DNA of 64,000 nucleotides, from positions 35,459 to 99,458 of the forward strand of contig JBKHXX010000048.1 in NCBI GenBank assembly GCA_046565765.1, read 5' to 3'. Source of the DNA: JBFMCT01 sp046565765. GTDB taxonomy: Bacteria > Actinomycetota > Acidimicrobiia > Acidimicrobiales > AC-14. A program made the position numbers and the translations under genes. This document shows positions 17,985 to 25,283 of this stretch, piece by piece (positions within the stretch are counted from its first letter, which is position 1; every line of letters begins with the position of its first letter). The notes beneath the pieces are model-generated. The model saw nothing but the letters and a program-made list of their open reading frames with translations, searched no databases and was not told where the DNA came from.

Positions 17985-18691
17985 CCGACACCCCCGACCC
18001 CGGCACCCTGCGGGCCCTCAGCACCAGCCGCCAGGACCTGCTGCTGGCCCTGAAGAAGGCGGGCGAGGCCCGGGCCGAGGAGCTGGCCGCGACGTTGGGT
18101 GTCACGGTGAGCGCGGTACGCCAGCTGATCGACTCGCTGGTGAACGAGGGGCTGGTGGCCTTCCGGGAGGAGCGGGGCGGCCGGGGCCGCCCCAAGCACT
18201 GGTACCGCCTGACCCGCGACGCCGAGGGTTTCTTCCCCAAGGCCTACGGCGGCCTGACCAACGAGCTGCTGGGGTACGTGACCGACGCCGACCCCGCCCT
18301 GGTCGACGCCATCTTCGAACGCCGCCGCCAGCGCCGCGTCGCCCAGGCCAAGGCCCGGCTGGAGGGACGCGACTTCCCCGCCAAGGTCCGGGAGCTGGCC
18401 CGCATCCTCGACGAGGACGGCTACCTGGCCGACTTCGAGGCCCTGCCCGACGGCACCTTCCGGGTCACCGAGCACAACTGCGCGGTGCTCGACGTGGCCG
18501 AGCGCTACGGGGGGGCCTGCTCGTCGGAGATCTCCTTCCTCCGGGAGGCACTGGAGGACGCCCGCATCGAGCGGGTCAGCCACATGATCGCGGGCGCCCA
18601 CAGCTGCGCCTACGTGATCCAACCCCCTGCGTTTTGGGGCGCCCGAACCACGCCCCACGTGGCCACGACGCCCCAAAACGAGGGACGGTGA
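17981..18691 (+). CDS. SufR-like winged-helix Fe-S regulator
   Basis: A 236-residue regulator. The N-terminal winged helix (about 15-80; ELAATLGVTVSAVRQLIDSL, then GRGRPKHWYRL) would bind DNA. The C-terminus has Cys167, Cys180 and Cys209, matching three of the four cysteines of the SufR pattern C-x12-C-x13-C-x14-C; the third position is Ala194. SufR proteins repress suf genes when they carry a [Fe-S] cluster. The last 20 residues (from about 217) are encoded by a 51-bp palindromic element and are probably a late addition. The gene is coupled to the QueA-like gene (GTGA) and to the next small gene. sufB lies 16 kb away and could be a target. Confidence 0.8.
   Translation: MTDTPDPGTLRALSTSRQDLLLALKKAGEARAEELAATLGVTVSAVRQLIDSLVNEGLVAFREERGGRGRPKHWYRLTRDAEGFFPKAYGGLTNELLGYVTDADPALVDAIFERRRQRRVAQAKARLEGRDFPAKVRELARILDEDGYLADFEALPDGTFRVTEHNCAVLDVAERYGGACSSEISFLREALEDARIERVSHMIAGAHSCAYVIQPPAFWGARTTPHVATTPQNEGR
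18630..18680. repeat. 51-bp palindromic element, copy A
   Basis: Outer arms CGTTTTGGGGCG (18630-18641) and CGCCCCAAAACG (18669-18680) pair perfectly; an inner stem CCACG (18648-18652) / CGTGG (18658-18662) caps it. A second copy of the same length, 43 of 51 bases identical, lies at 38492-38542. Copy A falls within the 3' end of the SufR-like gene. Confidence 0.85.
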
Positions 18692-19062
18692 GCCCGCCGG
18701 CCGAGGACCGGCCCCTCGACCACACGCCCGTGCACACCGCCGACCTGCCGGCCACGCCGCAGCGGGAGCGGGCCATCCCGGCGGAGGCGTGGGTGGAGGC
18801 GCCGGCCGGGCTCACCACGCTGGGCGCCGACCTGGGCCACTCGCAGACCTACTACATCCGTCGCATCGGCCGGTGGCTGCTGTGGCGCGCCGGGCCCGCG
18901 GCCAAGGGGGACGCCCGCTACATCGCCTACGCGGCCGACGACCTCGCCCGCCGGTGCACGTACCGGGTCCGCCCCGACGGCACGGGGGAGGGGGTCGGGG
19001 CCGACGGCGTGCACCACAGCCGGTTCCGGGCCTGGAAGGAAGCCCTCCGGGACACGACCTAG
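18688..19062 (+). CDS. Conserved-looking small protein of unknown function
   Basis: A 124-residue soluble protein starting at GTG 18688, which overlaps the SufR-like stop. It has a polar N-terminus, then a compact region with GHSQTYYIRRIGRWLLWRAGPAAKGDARYIAYAADD and a basic C-terminus. No family recognised. No cysteine cluster or membrane segment is visible. Being the last gene of the SDR-QueA-like-SufR-like unit, it may share their role. A longer frame opens at 18634, but it would run through the palindromic element. Confidence 0.6.
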   Translation: MSPPAEDRPLDHTPVHTADLPATPQRERAIPAEAWVEAPAGLTTLGADLGHSQTYYIRRIGRWLLWRAGPAAKGDARYIAYAADDLARRCTYRVRPDGTGEGVGADGVHHSRFRAWKEALRDTT

Positions 19063-19076
19063 AGGAGGCCAGCCGC

Positions 19077-19553
19077 CTACGGGTCGCCGGTGCCGGCCGC
19101 CCGCAGCGCCTCCACCCGGGCGGTCACGTCGGCCAGGGCCGCGTCCAGGTCGCTCCGGGCGTCGTCGGCCGGGCCCGCGGCGAGGGCCGCCACCGCCCGC
19201 TCGATCGCCTCGACCGCCGCCTCCCCCTCGGCCAGCGGCTTGTCCCGGACCCGACCGGGCAGGGCCGAGGCGGCCACCAGGGCGTCGTCCACGGTCACCG
19301 CCTGCACCGCCAGGGCGGCTCGGGCGTCGGTGAAGCCCGGTACGGCCCGCAGGCCCCCGACCGCGTCGCGCAGCCGGCGGTGCAGCACCGCTTCAGGGGT
19401 GGTGGCGGTCGTCCAGGAGCCGGGGGCCCGGGTGGGCATCCCGGGGACGACCTGGTTCGCCGCCTCCGACTTCCGCTGCCGGAGACGGCTGGCGGCCGTG
19501 CCCACCACGACGACCACCACCGCCACCGCGGCGAGGACGACGAAGACGATCAC
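19077..19553 (-). CDS. Membrane-anchored hypothetical protein
   Basis: A 158-residue protein with one N-terminal hydrophobic helix (IVFVVLAAVAVVVVVVGTAA, residues about 2-21), then basic residues and a soluble helical domain rich in Ala, Val, Asp and Arg. The helix followed by RLRQRK predicts a signal-anchor with a cytoplasmic C-terminus. No family recognised. TAGCGT (19563-19568) nine bases before the GTG could be its -10 box. It is convergent with the small gene of the SufR-like operon. Confidence 0.55.
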   Translation of the reverse strand: MIVFVVLAAVAVVVVVVGTAASRLRQRKSEAANQVVPGMPTRAPGSWTTATTPEAVLHRRLRDAVGGLRAVPGFTDARAALAVQAVTVDDALVAASALPGRVRDKPLAEGEAAVEAIERAVAALAAGPADDARSDLDAALADVTARVEALRAAGTGDP

Positions 19554-19603
19554 CGGCCTGCAACGCTACGCGAGCGGGAAGCTCCGGAGCCGGGCCGGCG
19601 CCC

Positions 19604-20671
19604 TCACCCGCCCGGGAACGAGTACACGACGTCGCGGTGGCGCACGGCCCGGATGGGGGCGTCGACCTGGGAGCGGGTGATGTCGAAGGCCTTGAAGACG
19701 GGCTGGCCCCTCCGCAGCAGCCCGTAGAAGCAGTCCGCCCACTCCACGGCCGCCTCCCCGCTGATCTCGGTGTCGCTGGCCGCCATGTTGGCCACGTGGG
19801 CCACCTCCACGGCCAGCAGGAGGGCGTTGCAGGTGGCCAGCACCACCAGGCTGGTGTGGGCCTCGGCCAGGAGGGCGGCGAAGCTGGCGGCGGGCAGCTT
19901 GTCGGGCTTGGCCGAGAGGGGCGTCAGCGTCTCGGTGTCGATGGGGTCGAAGACCAACGCCCCCGTCGACTGCTCGACGAAGGCCACGAGGTGGACGATG
20001 TCGAAGCGGCCGCCGGTGAGCAGCTCGGTCAGCCGGCGGCGGGTCAGCGCCCGCTCCACGGTGACCCGCTCGATGCCGAAGATCGACTGGGCGACCCCGA
20101 CGTCGAGGTCGAACTGGAACTGCGGCTCGGCGTACTGGGTGCTCGCAGCACACAGCACGGCGGGGTCGGCCACCTGCTCGACGGCCCGGGCGGACAGCCG
20201 GTGCGATTCCTCGAAGGCCCGCATCTCGGCGGCCGCGGCGGCGAAGTCGACGGCCGGCGTGCGCACGCCGAGGACCGACGCCACGGTGTCGTAGAGCTTC
20301 TCCAGGCCGGCCGGCCGGCCGCACTCCAGCCCCTGGAGCATGCTGAGCGGGACCGGCAGCTCGTGGGGCTGGAGGCCGGAATGGCACACGGGCACGACCG
20401 GGATCCCCCGCAGCCACGCCGCCCCCGCCTCGAAGTTCACCCACGGCCGGCCCACCGACTCCATGCTGCACAGCACGATCTCGAGGTCCGCCTCCTTCAG
20501 GGCCCGGTCCACCTCGTCCAGCCACCGGGCGCCGGCCTGGATGGTCTCCCGGTCCGACGACACGAAGATGTCGAGCATCCCCAGGAAGTCCCGGTCGAGC
20601 CGTTCCTTCAGCCGCTTGGCCAGCTCCGTCTCCGACGAGATGTGGCTGATGAAGACCTGCTTGCTGGCCAT
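19604..20671 (-). CDS. TIR-domain protein with caspase-like (CHAT-like) C-terminal region
   Basis: A 355-residue soluble protein. Residues about 4-130 form a TIR domain: VFISHIS opens the first strand, IFVSSD the BB-like loop, and PWVNFEAGAAW places Glu81 four residues after Trp77, where NAD-cleaving TIR enzymes carry their catalytic glutamate. After a helical linker, residues about 215-330 resemble the caspase-like CHAT fold: FDIVHLVAF (His227), a small beta hairpin ALVFDPID, and SLVVLATCNALLL (Cys281). The second histidine usual in CHAT (HG) is a Phe, so protease activity is uncertain. ATG 20671 has GGAGG upstream. Likely an immune or stress effector; no partner sensor gene is adjacent. Confidence 0.72.
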   Translation of the reverse strand: MASKQVFISHISSETELAKRLKERLDRDFLGMLDIFVSSDRETIQAGARWLDEVDRALKEADLEIVLCSMESVGRPWVNFEAGAAWLRGIPVVPVCHSGLQPHELPVPLSMLQGLECGRPAGLEKLYDTVASVLGVRTPAVDFAAAAAEMRAFEESHRLSARAVEQVADPAVLCAASTQYAEPQFQFDLDVGVAQSIFGIERVTVERALTRRRLTELLTGGRFDIVHLVAFVEQSTGALVFDPIDTETLTPLSAKPDKLPAASFAALLAEAHTSLVVLATCNALLLAVEVAHVANMAASDTEISGEAAVEWADCFYGLLRRGQPVFKAFDITRSQVDAPIRAVRHRDVVYSFPGG

Positions 20672-20706
20672 GGCTCGGACCTCCGGCTCGGAGCCTAGGG
20701 ATTCGC

Positions 20707-20718
20707 GAGAATGGGGGC
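20707..20718 (+). promoter_or_regulatory. Candidate leaderless -10 box, GAGAAT-N6-ATG
   Basis: GAGAAT ends six bases before ATG 20719, the spacing seen at other leaderless starts here. The first base deviates from TANNNT. Confidence 0.35.
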
Positions 20719-21159
20719 ATGGCGGTCGACGTCCTGAGCGAGGCCACCATCGACCGGCCCGTCGACGTCGTGGCCGGCTACGCCGCCGACCCCACCCACG
20801 CGCCGGAGTGGTACGTCAACATCGAGTCGGTGCAGTGGCGCACCGAACCTCCGCTGCGGGTCGGCTCGCAGCTCGACTTCGTGGCCCGGTTCCTCGGGCG
20901 GCGGCTTGCGTACACCTACGAGATCGTGGAGCTGGAGCCGGGGCGGCGGCTGGTGATGCGCACCGCTCAGGGGCCGTTCCCCATGGAGACGACCTACACC
21001 TGGGAGGCCGCCGGCGAGGGCTCCACCCTCATGACGCTTCGCAACCGGGGCGAGCCGTCGGGGTTCTCGAAGGCGTTCGGCCCGGTCATGGCGGCCGCCG
21101 TGCAGCGGGCCAACCGCAAGGACCTGGCCGCCCTCAAGGCGCGGCTGGAGCGCCCTTGA
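20719..21159 (+). CDS. SRPBCC-fold protein
   Basis: A 146-residue START/SRPBCC (polyketide cyclase-like) protein. It begins with the typical first strand VLSEATIDRPVDVVAGYAADP, followed by WYVNIESVQW, the GSQLDFVARFLGRRLAYTYEIVELEPGRRLVMRT strand series and a final amphipathic helix. These proteins bind hydrophobic ligands in a deep cavity. It is divergent from the TIR gene and overlaps the end of the convergent epimerase fusion by 26 bases. Confidence 0.85.
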   Translation: MAVDVLSEATIDRPVDVVAGYAADPTHAPEWYVNIESVQWRTEPPLRVGSQLDFVARFLGRRLAYTYEIVELEPGRRLVMRTAQGPFPMETTYTWEAAGEGSTLMTLRNRGEPSGFSKAFGPVMAAAVQRANRKDLAALKARLERP

Positions 21160-23017
21160 CGCCGGCTTCGGCCGGCACGAACAGCGTGTAGCGGTGGTGG
21201 GCCAGGCCGGGCGCCACCGGCTTGGGCAGGTAGCGCTCCCAGGAGGCCAGCCTGGCCACCCGCTCCTCGAGGTCGGGCTGCTCGCCCCGCAGGTAGGGGA
21301 GGATCGACCACCGCCACGCCCCCTCGCCGTCGGCGGGCGCCTCCTTCTTCCCCAGCAGGGCCCGCACCACCTTGGCCAGGGGCACCGACGTGTCCGGGAA
21401 GGGCGGGATGTCGAACAGCCCGGTGTCGACCGCCTCCAGGCCGAGCCGCTCGGCCGCCTGCACCTGGGCCTGGCGGTCGAGGGCCTCCTCGTTGAGGCGG
21501 TCGAACAGGCCCTGGTGCCACAGCCGGGCCCGCACCCGGATGAACACGTTCTTGTTGGGCACGCACGACAGCACCGCCTTGTCGGCCCACTGCGTCTGGC
21601 GGGCCAGCACCGCCCACGGGTCGTCGAACCACCACAGGGCGGCGAAGCTGAAGACCAGGTCGTAGTCGGTGCCGAGCCGGTCGGGCCAGCTCGCCGGGTC
21701 CGGGCCGTCCACGAGGTGCACCTCCGGCTCCAGGCCCAGCTCCCGCCACTGCTTGACCACCGCGTCCAGCCGCTCCTCGGAGAAGTCGAGCAGTCCCACC
21801 CGCACGCCCGCCTGGGCCAGGAACACGCAGTCGATCCCGGGGAAGCCCATCATCCCGAAGGCGGGGGCGTGGAGCACGCTGCGCGAGGCGGTGCGGTCGA
21901 CCGCGTCCTGGAGCACGTCGCGCAGGGCGAAGCGCTCGTACACCGTGCCCAGGCCTTCGTCCTCGTCCTCGACGTAGCCGCGCCAGTCGAAGCCCAGCTC
22001 GTCCTCGGAGCCGGAGGTGGCGTTGCCCGATGCGACCGCCGCGGCCGACACCTTCACCGGCTTGGTCGAGGCCTCCTGGGCCGCCAGCCACGCGCCCACC
22101 GGGGGGATGCCCTCCTCCACGTCCACCGTCGGCGACCAGCCCCACTCGGCGGCGGCCCGCTCGGGCGCGTAGGCCCGGTCGACGGTGAGGACCTCGACGG
22201 AGTGGCGCGAGAGCGGCGCCTCCCCGTCGCGGCCGAGGGCGGACCAGGCCGAGTCCACCGCGCCGGCCACGGAGCGGACCAGCCCGGCGGGCACCTTGAA
22301 CGTGGGCGGCGCCAGCCCTGCACCCGAGGCCAGCAGCCCGAAGATCTCCCGCACGGGCGTGGCCGATGGCCCCGCCACGAGGAACACGCCCTCGCCCGAC
22401 TGGCCGGCCAGCACCAGGGCGGCGGTGAGGTCGTCCACATGGGTGAGGTGGATGCGGTTGTCGCCCTTGCCGGGGAACACCCGGATGCCCCGCTTGAGCA
22501 GGGCGTGGGCCCGGGCCAGCATGCCGGAGGTGTCGCCCACGCCGTAGGTGATGGTGGGGCGGACGACGACCGAGGAGCCGGTGGTGCGGGCCAGCACCAG
22601 CCGCTCGGCGGCCAGCTTGGCCTTGCCGTAGGCGGATTCGGGGCGGGGGCGGGTGGACTCGTCGGCCGGCCAGTCCTGGTGCCAGCCGTAGACCGACGAG
22701 GACGACACGTACACGACCCGGGCGGCCGGGTCGACGGCCCGCAGCAGGCGGGCGGTGCCGGCGACGTGCGAGCCGTGCATCTCCGCCGCCGTGCCCCGGT
22801 AGATCCCGGCCAGGTGGTACACCAGCTCGCAACCGGCGGCGGCCGCCTTGAGCGACTCGGGGTCGTCGAGGTCGCCGGGGACCACCTCGGCCCCGTCGGG
22901 CACCCGTCCGGCGGCGTCCTCGGAACGGGCGACGGCCCGCACCGGATGGCCGGCCGCCACGAGGGCGCGCACCAGGTGGCTTCCGAGGAAGCCGGACCCC
23001 CCGGTGACGAGGATCAC
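21134..23017 (-). CDS. Epimerase (extended SDR) fused to a methyltransferase-like domain
   Basis: A 627-residue two-domain protein. Residues 1-320 form an extended SDR: VTGGSGFLGSHL (3-14), SSSSVYGW, and YGKAK as the YxxxK active site. A 40-residue Ala/Ser/Asp linker follows, then residues about 370-620 form a methyltransferase-like Rossmann domain (APAFGMMGFPGIDCVFLAQAGVRVGLLDFSEERL, LVFSFAALWWFDDPWAVLARQ). The SAM motif is atypical and the tail (SILPYLRG...) is hydrophobic-basic. The GTG start at 23017 overlaps the radical SAM stop (GTGA). The neighbours suggest modification of a glycan or glycolipid. Other fusions of this layout are not known to me. Confidence 0.8.
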   Translation of the reverse strand: MILVTGGSGFLGSHLVRALVAAGHPVRAVARSEDAAGRVPDGAEVVPGDLDDPESLKAAAAGCELVYHLAGIYRGTAAEMHGSHVAGTARLLRAVDPAARVVYVSSSSVYGWHQDWPADESTRPRPESAYGKAKLAAERLVLARTTGSSVVVRPTITYGVGDTSGMLARAHALLKRGIRVFPGKGDNRIHLTHVDDLTAALVLAGQSGEGVFLVAGPSATPVREIFGLLASGAGLAPPTFKVPAGLVRSVAGAVDSAWSALGRDGEAPLSRHSVEVLTVDRAYAPERAAAEWGWSPTVDVEEGIPPVGAWLAAQEASTKPVKVSAAAVASGNATSGSEDELGFDWRGYVEDEDEGLGTVYERFALRDVLQDAVDRTASRSVLHAPAFGMMGFPGIDCVFLAQAGVRVGLLDFSEERLDAVVKQWRELGLEPEVHLVDGPDPASWPDRLGTDYDLVFSFAALWWFDDPWAVLARQTQWADKAVLSCVPNKNVFIRVRARLWHQGLFDRLNEEALDRQAQVQAAERLGLEAVDTGLFDIPPFPDTSVPLAKVVRALLGKKEAPADGEGAWRWSILPYLRGEQPDLEERVARLASWERYLPKPVAPGLAHHRYTLFVPAEAGVKGAPAAP

Positions 23018-24105
23018 GTCTCGGACGCCGCGACGACCGGTATGCGCTTGCGGTGCGGGGAGCGCACGACCCCGGCGGCGATGCGGGCCGCGGCGCCGGG
23101 CTCGGCCAGGAGGTTGGTGTAGGCGGCGTTGGCCAGCGGGCACGTGCAGTGCCGCTCCCTCATCCACGTGCGGAACTCCTCGGCCTTGTCGGAGAACCAC
23201 ACGGTCGGGAAGTCGAAGTCGGCGTCGCGGAGGTTGCCGAACGAGCGGGACAGCACGCAGCACGACCACAGCTCGCCGTCGGCCCCGATGTGGCAGGACA
23301 GGAAGCCGGCATGGCACACGGGCATGGCTTCGGCCTCGCCCGCCAGCAGGCGGGTCACCCGCCCGTAGTACTCGTCGCGCAGGGCCCGGGCCATGCCCGC
23401 CACCGTGCCGCTGGCCCCCTCCTCCACCTCGAGCACGGCCTCGGCCGCCACCCGGAACCGCTCCGAGTAGGGGGTGATGCCCGAGCCGATGGTCTGGAGC
23501 TCCACCCGCTCCTCGGCCGGCTCGGCGATGTAGGAGTCGGCCCCCAGCTGCGACAGGCCCCGGGCGATCTCGGGGAAGTCCTCCTGGTTCTGGTCGGAGA
23601 CGACCGTGTGGCAGCCGACGGTGAGGTTGGGCAGGTTGAGGGCCCGCAGGCCGGTCAGGGTGTCGATCAGGCGCTTCCACGAGCCCTCGGCGCCGCGGAT
23701 GGTGTCGTGGCGCTCGGGCACGTGGTGGTCGAACGACAGGTTGATGACGAGCTGGGTCTCGGGGCTGGTGGTGCAGATCTTCTCCACCCCGGCGAGGATC
23801 TGCTTGGTGTACCAGCCGTTGGTGGGGATGTTGACGATGGCCGGCTCGCAGTGGCGGATGGCCGACAGGATGATGTCGGGCAGGTCACGCCGGATGAACG
23901 GCTCGCCCCCGCTGAAGGTCATCCACGTGGGGGCGGTCCCCATCGATTCGAAGACCGAAGTCCACTCCTCGGCGGTGAGCTCCTTGACCTTCCGCTCGTA
24001 GACGTTGCAGGTGAGGCAGCGGAAGTTACAGCGGAAGTTCGTGCTGACGACCACGTTGATCGGCAGCAACTTCGGCCAGCCCTTCGCTCGCCACGAGCTC
24101 GCCAT
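23014..24105 (-). CDS. Radical SAM protein with SPASM-like C-terminus
   Basis: A radical SAM enzyme of 363-385 residues, depending on start. CNFRCLTC (Cys at 48, 52, 55 of the longest form) is the CxxxCxxC cluster motif. FSGGEPFIRRD follows as the SAM-binding GGEP. The C-terminal CHAGFLSC, SCC and CTCP cysteines suit SPASM auxiliary clusters. Such enzymes modify peptides, sugars or lipids. ATG 24105 gives a protein beginning MASSWRAKGWPK; ATG 24171 is also open. Either overlaps the end of the upstream glycosyltransferase (80 or 146 bases), which is long for actinobacteria. It is coupled to the epimerase fusion downstream. Confidence 0.87.
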   Translation of the reverse strand: MASSWRAKGWPKLLPINVVVSTNFRCNFRCLTCNVYERKVKELTAEEWTSVFESMGTAPTWMTFSGGEPFIRRDLPDIILSAIRHCEPAIVNIPTNGWYTKQILAGVEKICTTSPETQLVINLSFDHHVPERHDTIRGAEGSWKRLIDTLTGLRALNLPNLTVGCHTVVSDQNQEDFPEIARGLSQLGADSYIAEPAEERVELQTIGSGITPYSERFRVAAEAVLEVEEGASGTVAGMARALRDEYYGRVTRLLAGEAEAMPVCHAGFLSCHIGADGELWSCCVLSRSFGNLRDADFDFPTVWFSDKAEEFRTWMRERHCTCPLANAAYTNLLAEPGAAARIAAGVVRSPHRKRIPVVAASET

Positions 24106-25174
24106 GGCCAGGGTGTAGCCCGTCTGCGTCAAGCGCCGGAGCTTTGGTGCTCTGGACCATCTCCCAGACATGGTTCTCCCTCCCCCGCAGGTAGTCGCCC
24201 CGAGCCCGGAAGCGTGCGTACGCCTCCATCGCCACGGCGCCGGCCGTCCAGGCCAGACGCTTCGGCCGTGTCATCGTCGATTGGGCCGTCGCGGGCTGGG
24301 TGCGGGTGGGGTCGGTGGTGAGGTCGTCGACGATGTCTCGCCACAGCTCGTACACCAGAAGTGCCGGCTGGAGGCTCGGGACAGTGTATCCCTGCTTGTG
24401 GCGTAGCCACAGATGCCCGGTGTGGACCTGGCGGCGCTGCTTCACGAAGTCCCTGATGGAGCACGGGCCCTTGTTGACCACGATGGCGCCGGGCACGTAG
24501 GCCGACTTCCAGCCCTCGGACTCGAGCATGGCCTGGAAGCAGGCCTCGTCCACCGAGGTGCGGGGCAGCGAGACGACCGCCTCACGGCGCAGGGCGATCA
24601 TCTCGCCCAGCTTGGGCTGGTGGAGGGCGAGGCGGTGGTGGAGGCGCCACAGCAGGTGGACGGCGTAGCCGATGGGGCGTTCGTCGTCGTTGACCGGGAG
24701 GGGGCGGCCGCCGGCCATGCCCGTGCCCGGCGAGCGCAACGCCGCCACCAGCATCGGGATCGACCCGGGCTCGGGCAGCACGTCGCCGGAGATGATGACG
24801 ATCGACGGCATGGACGTCTCGCGGATCCCGAAGTTGACGGCCGCCGCCTTGCCCGACCGCTCGGCCTCCACGTACAGCCGCACCCGCCCGTCGCCCATGT
24901 CGGCCCGCGAGTTGGCGATCTCCAGGACGGTCGGCACGGTCTCGTCGTCGCACGCGCTGGCGATGACGAGGATCTCGCCGATCGTCGGCTCGGCCAGCAG
25001 GCGGTCGAGCAGGGGCGCCATGTTGGGCCCGTCGTTGTGCGTGGGTACGACCACGCCGATCGTCCCCTGCGAGACCTCCGGTCGCGCCGTCGCGTCGAAC
25101 GCCCGTGACGCCAGGACTGCGGCGGCGAGCTCTACTCGGTCCTCAGCTCTGCTCGGCAAACCCCATCCCCCCAC
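24026..25174 (-). CDS. Family 2 glycosyltransferase
   Basis: A 382-residue GT2 (GT-A fold) enzyme without obvious transmembrane helices. VVVPTHNDGPNM opens the nucleotide-binding strand, VIASACDD carries an acidic pair, AVNFGIRET the acceptor region and VDEACFQAMLESEG the ED-like motif. QRRQVHTGH is the QxxRW-type site, here QRRQ. The last 50 residues overlap the start of the radical SAM gene in another frame. Start GTG 25174 is the first available. Transfers a sugar to an unknown acceptor, probably with the two downstream enzymes of the unit. Confidence 0.82.
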   Translation of the reverse strand: MGGWGLPSRAEDRVELAAAVLASRAFDATARPEVSQGTIGVVVPTHNDGPNMAPLLDRLLAEPTIGEILVIASACDDETVPTVLEIANSRADMGDGRVRLYVEAERSGKAAAVNFGIRETSMPSIVIISGDVLPEPGSIPMLVAALRSPGTGMAGGRPLPVNDDERPIGYAVHLLWRLHHRLALHQPKLGEMIALRREAVVSLPRTSVDEACFQAMLESEGWKSAYVPGAIVVNKGPCSIRDFVKQRRQVHTGHLWLRHKQGYTVPSLQPALLVYELWRDIVDDLTTDPTRTQPATAQSTMTRPKRLAWTAGAVAMEAYARFRARGDYLRGRENHVWEMVQSTKAPALDADGLHPGHGELVASEGLAEVAADQRGRQHELPL

Positions 25175-25238
25175 CGAGTTCTGCCCCAGCCGGTCTTCCC
25201 GGGCCCACTCCCCACCGGTAGAGTAGGTGCGCGGAGCA

Positions 25239-25244
25239 TAGTCT
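25239..25244 (+). promoter_or_regulatory. Possible -10 box TAGTCT
   Basis: TAGTCT lies in the 109-base divergent region between the GT2 gene (minus) and the surface protein gene (plus). A second TANNNT, TAGAGT, is at 25219-25224. Weak evidence from position and composition only. Confidence 0.3.
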
Positions 25245-25283
25245 GTGGCGGCCGAACCAGATCAAGCCTCCGGCCCGAACAAT

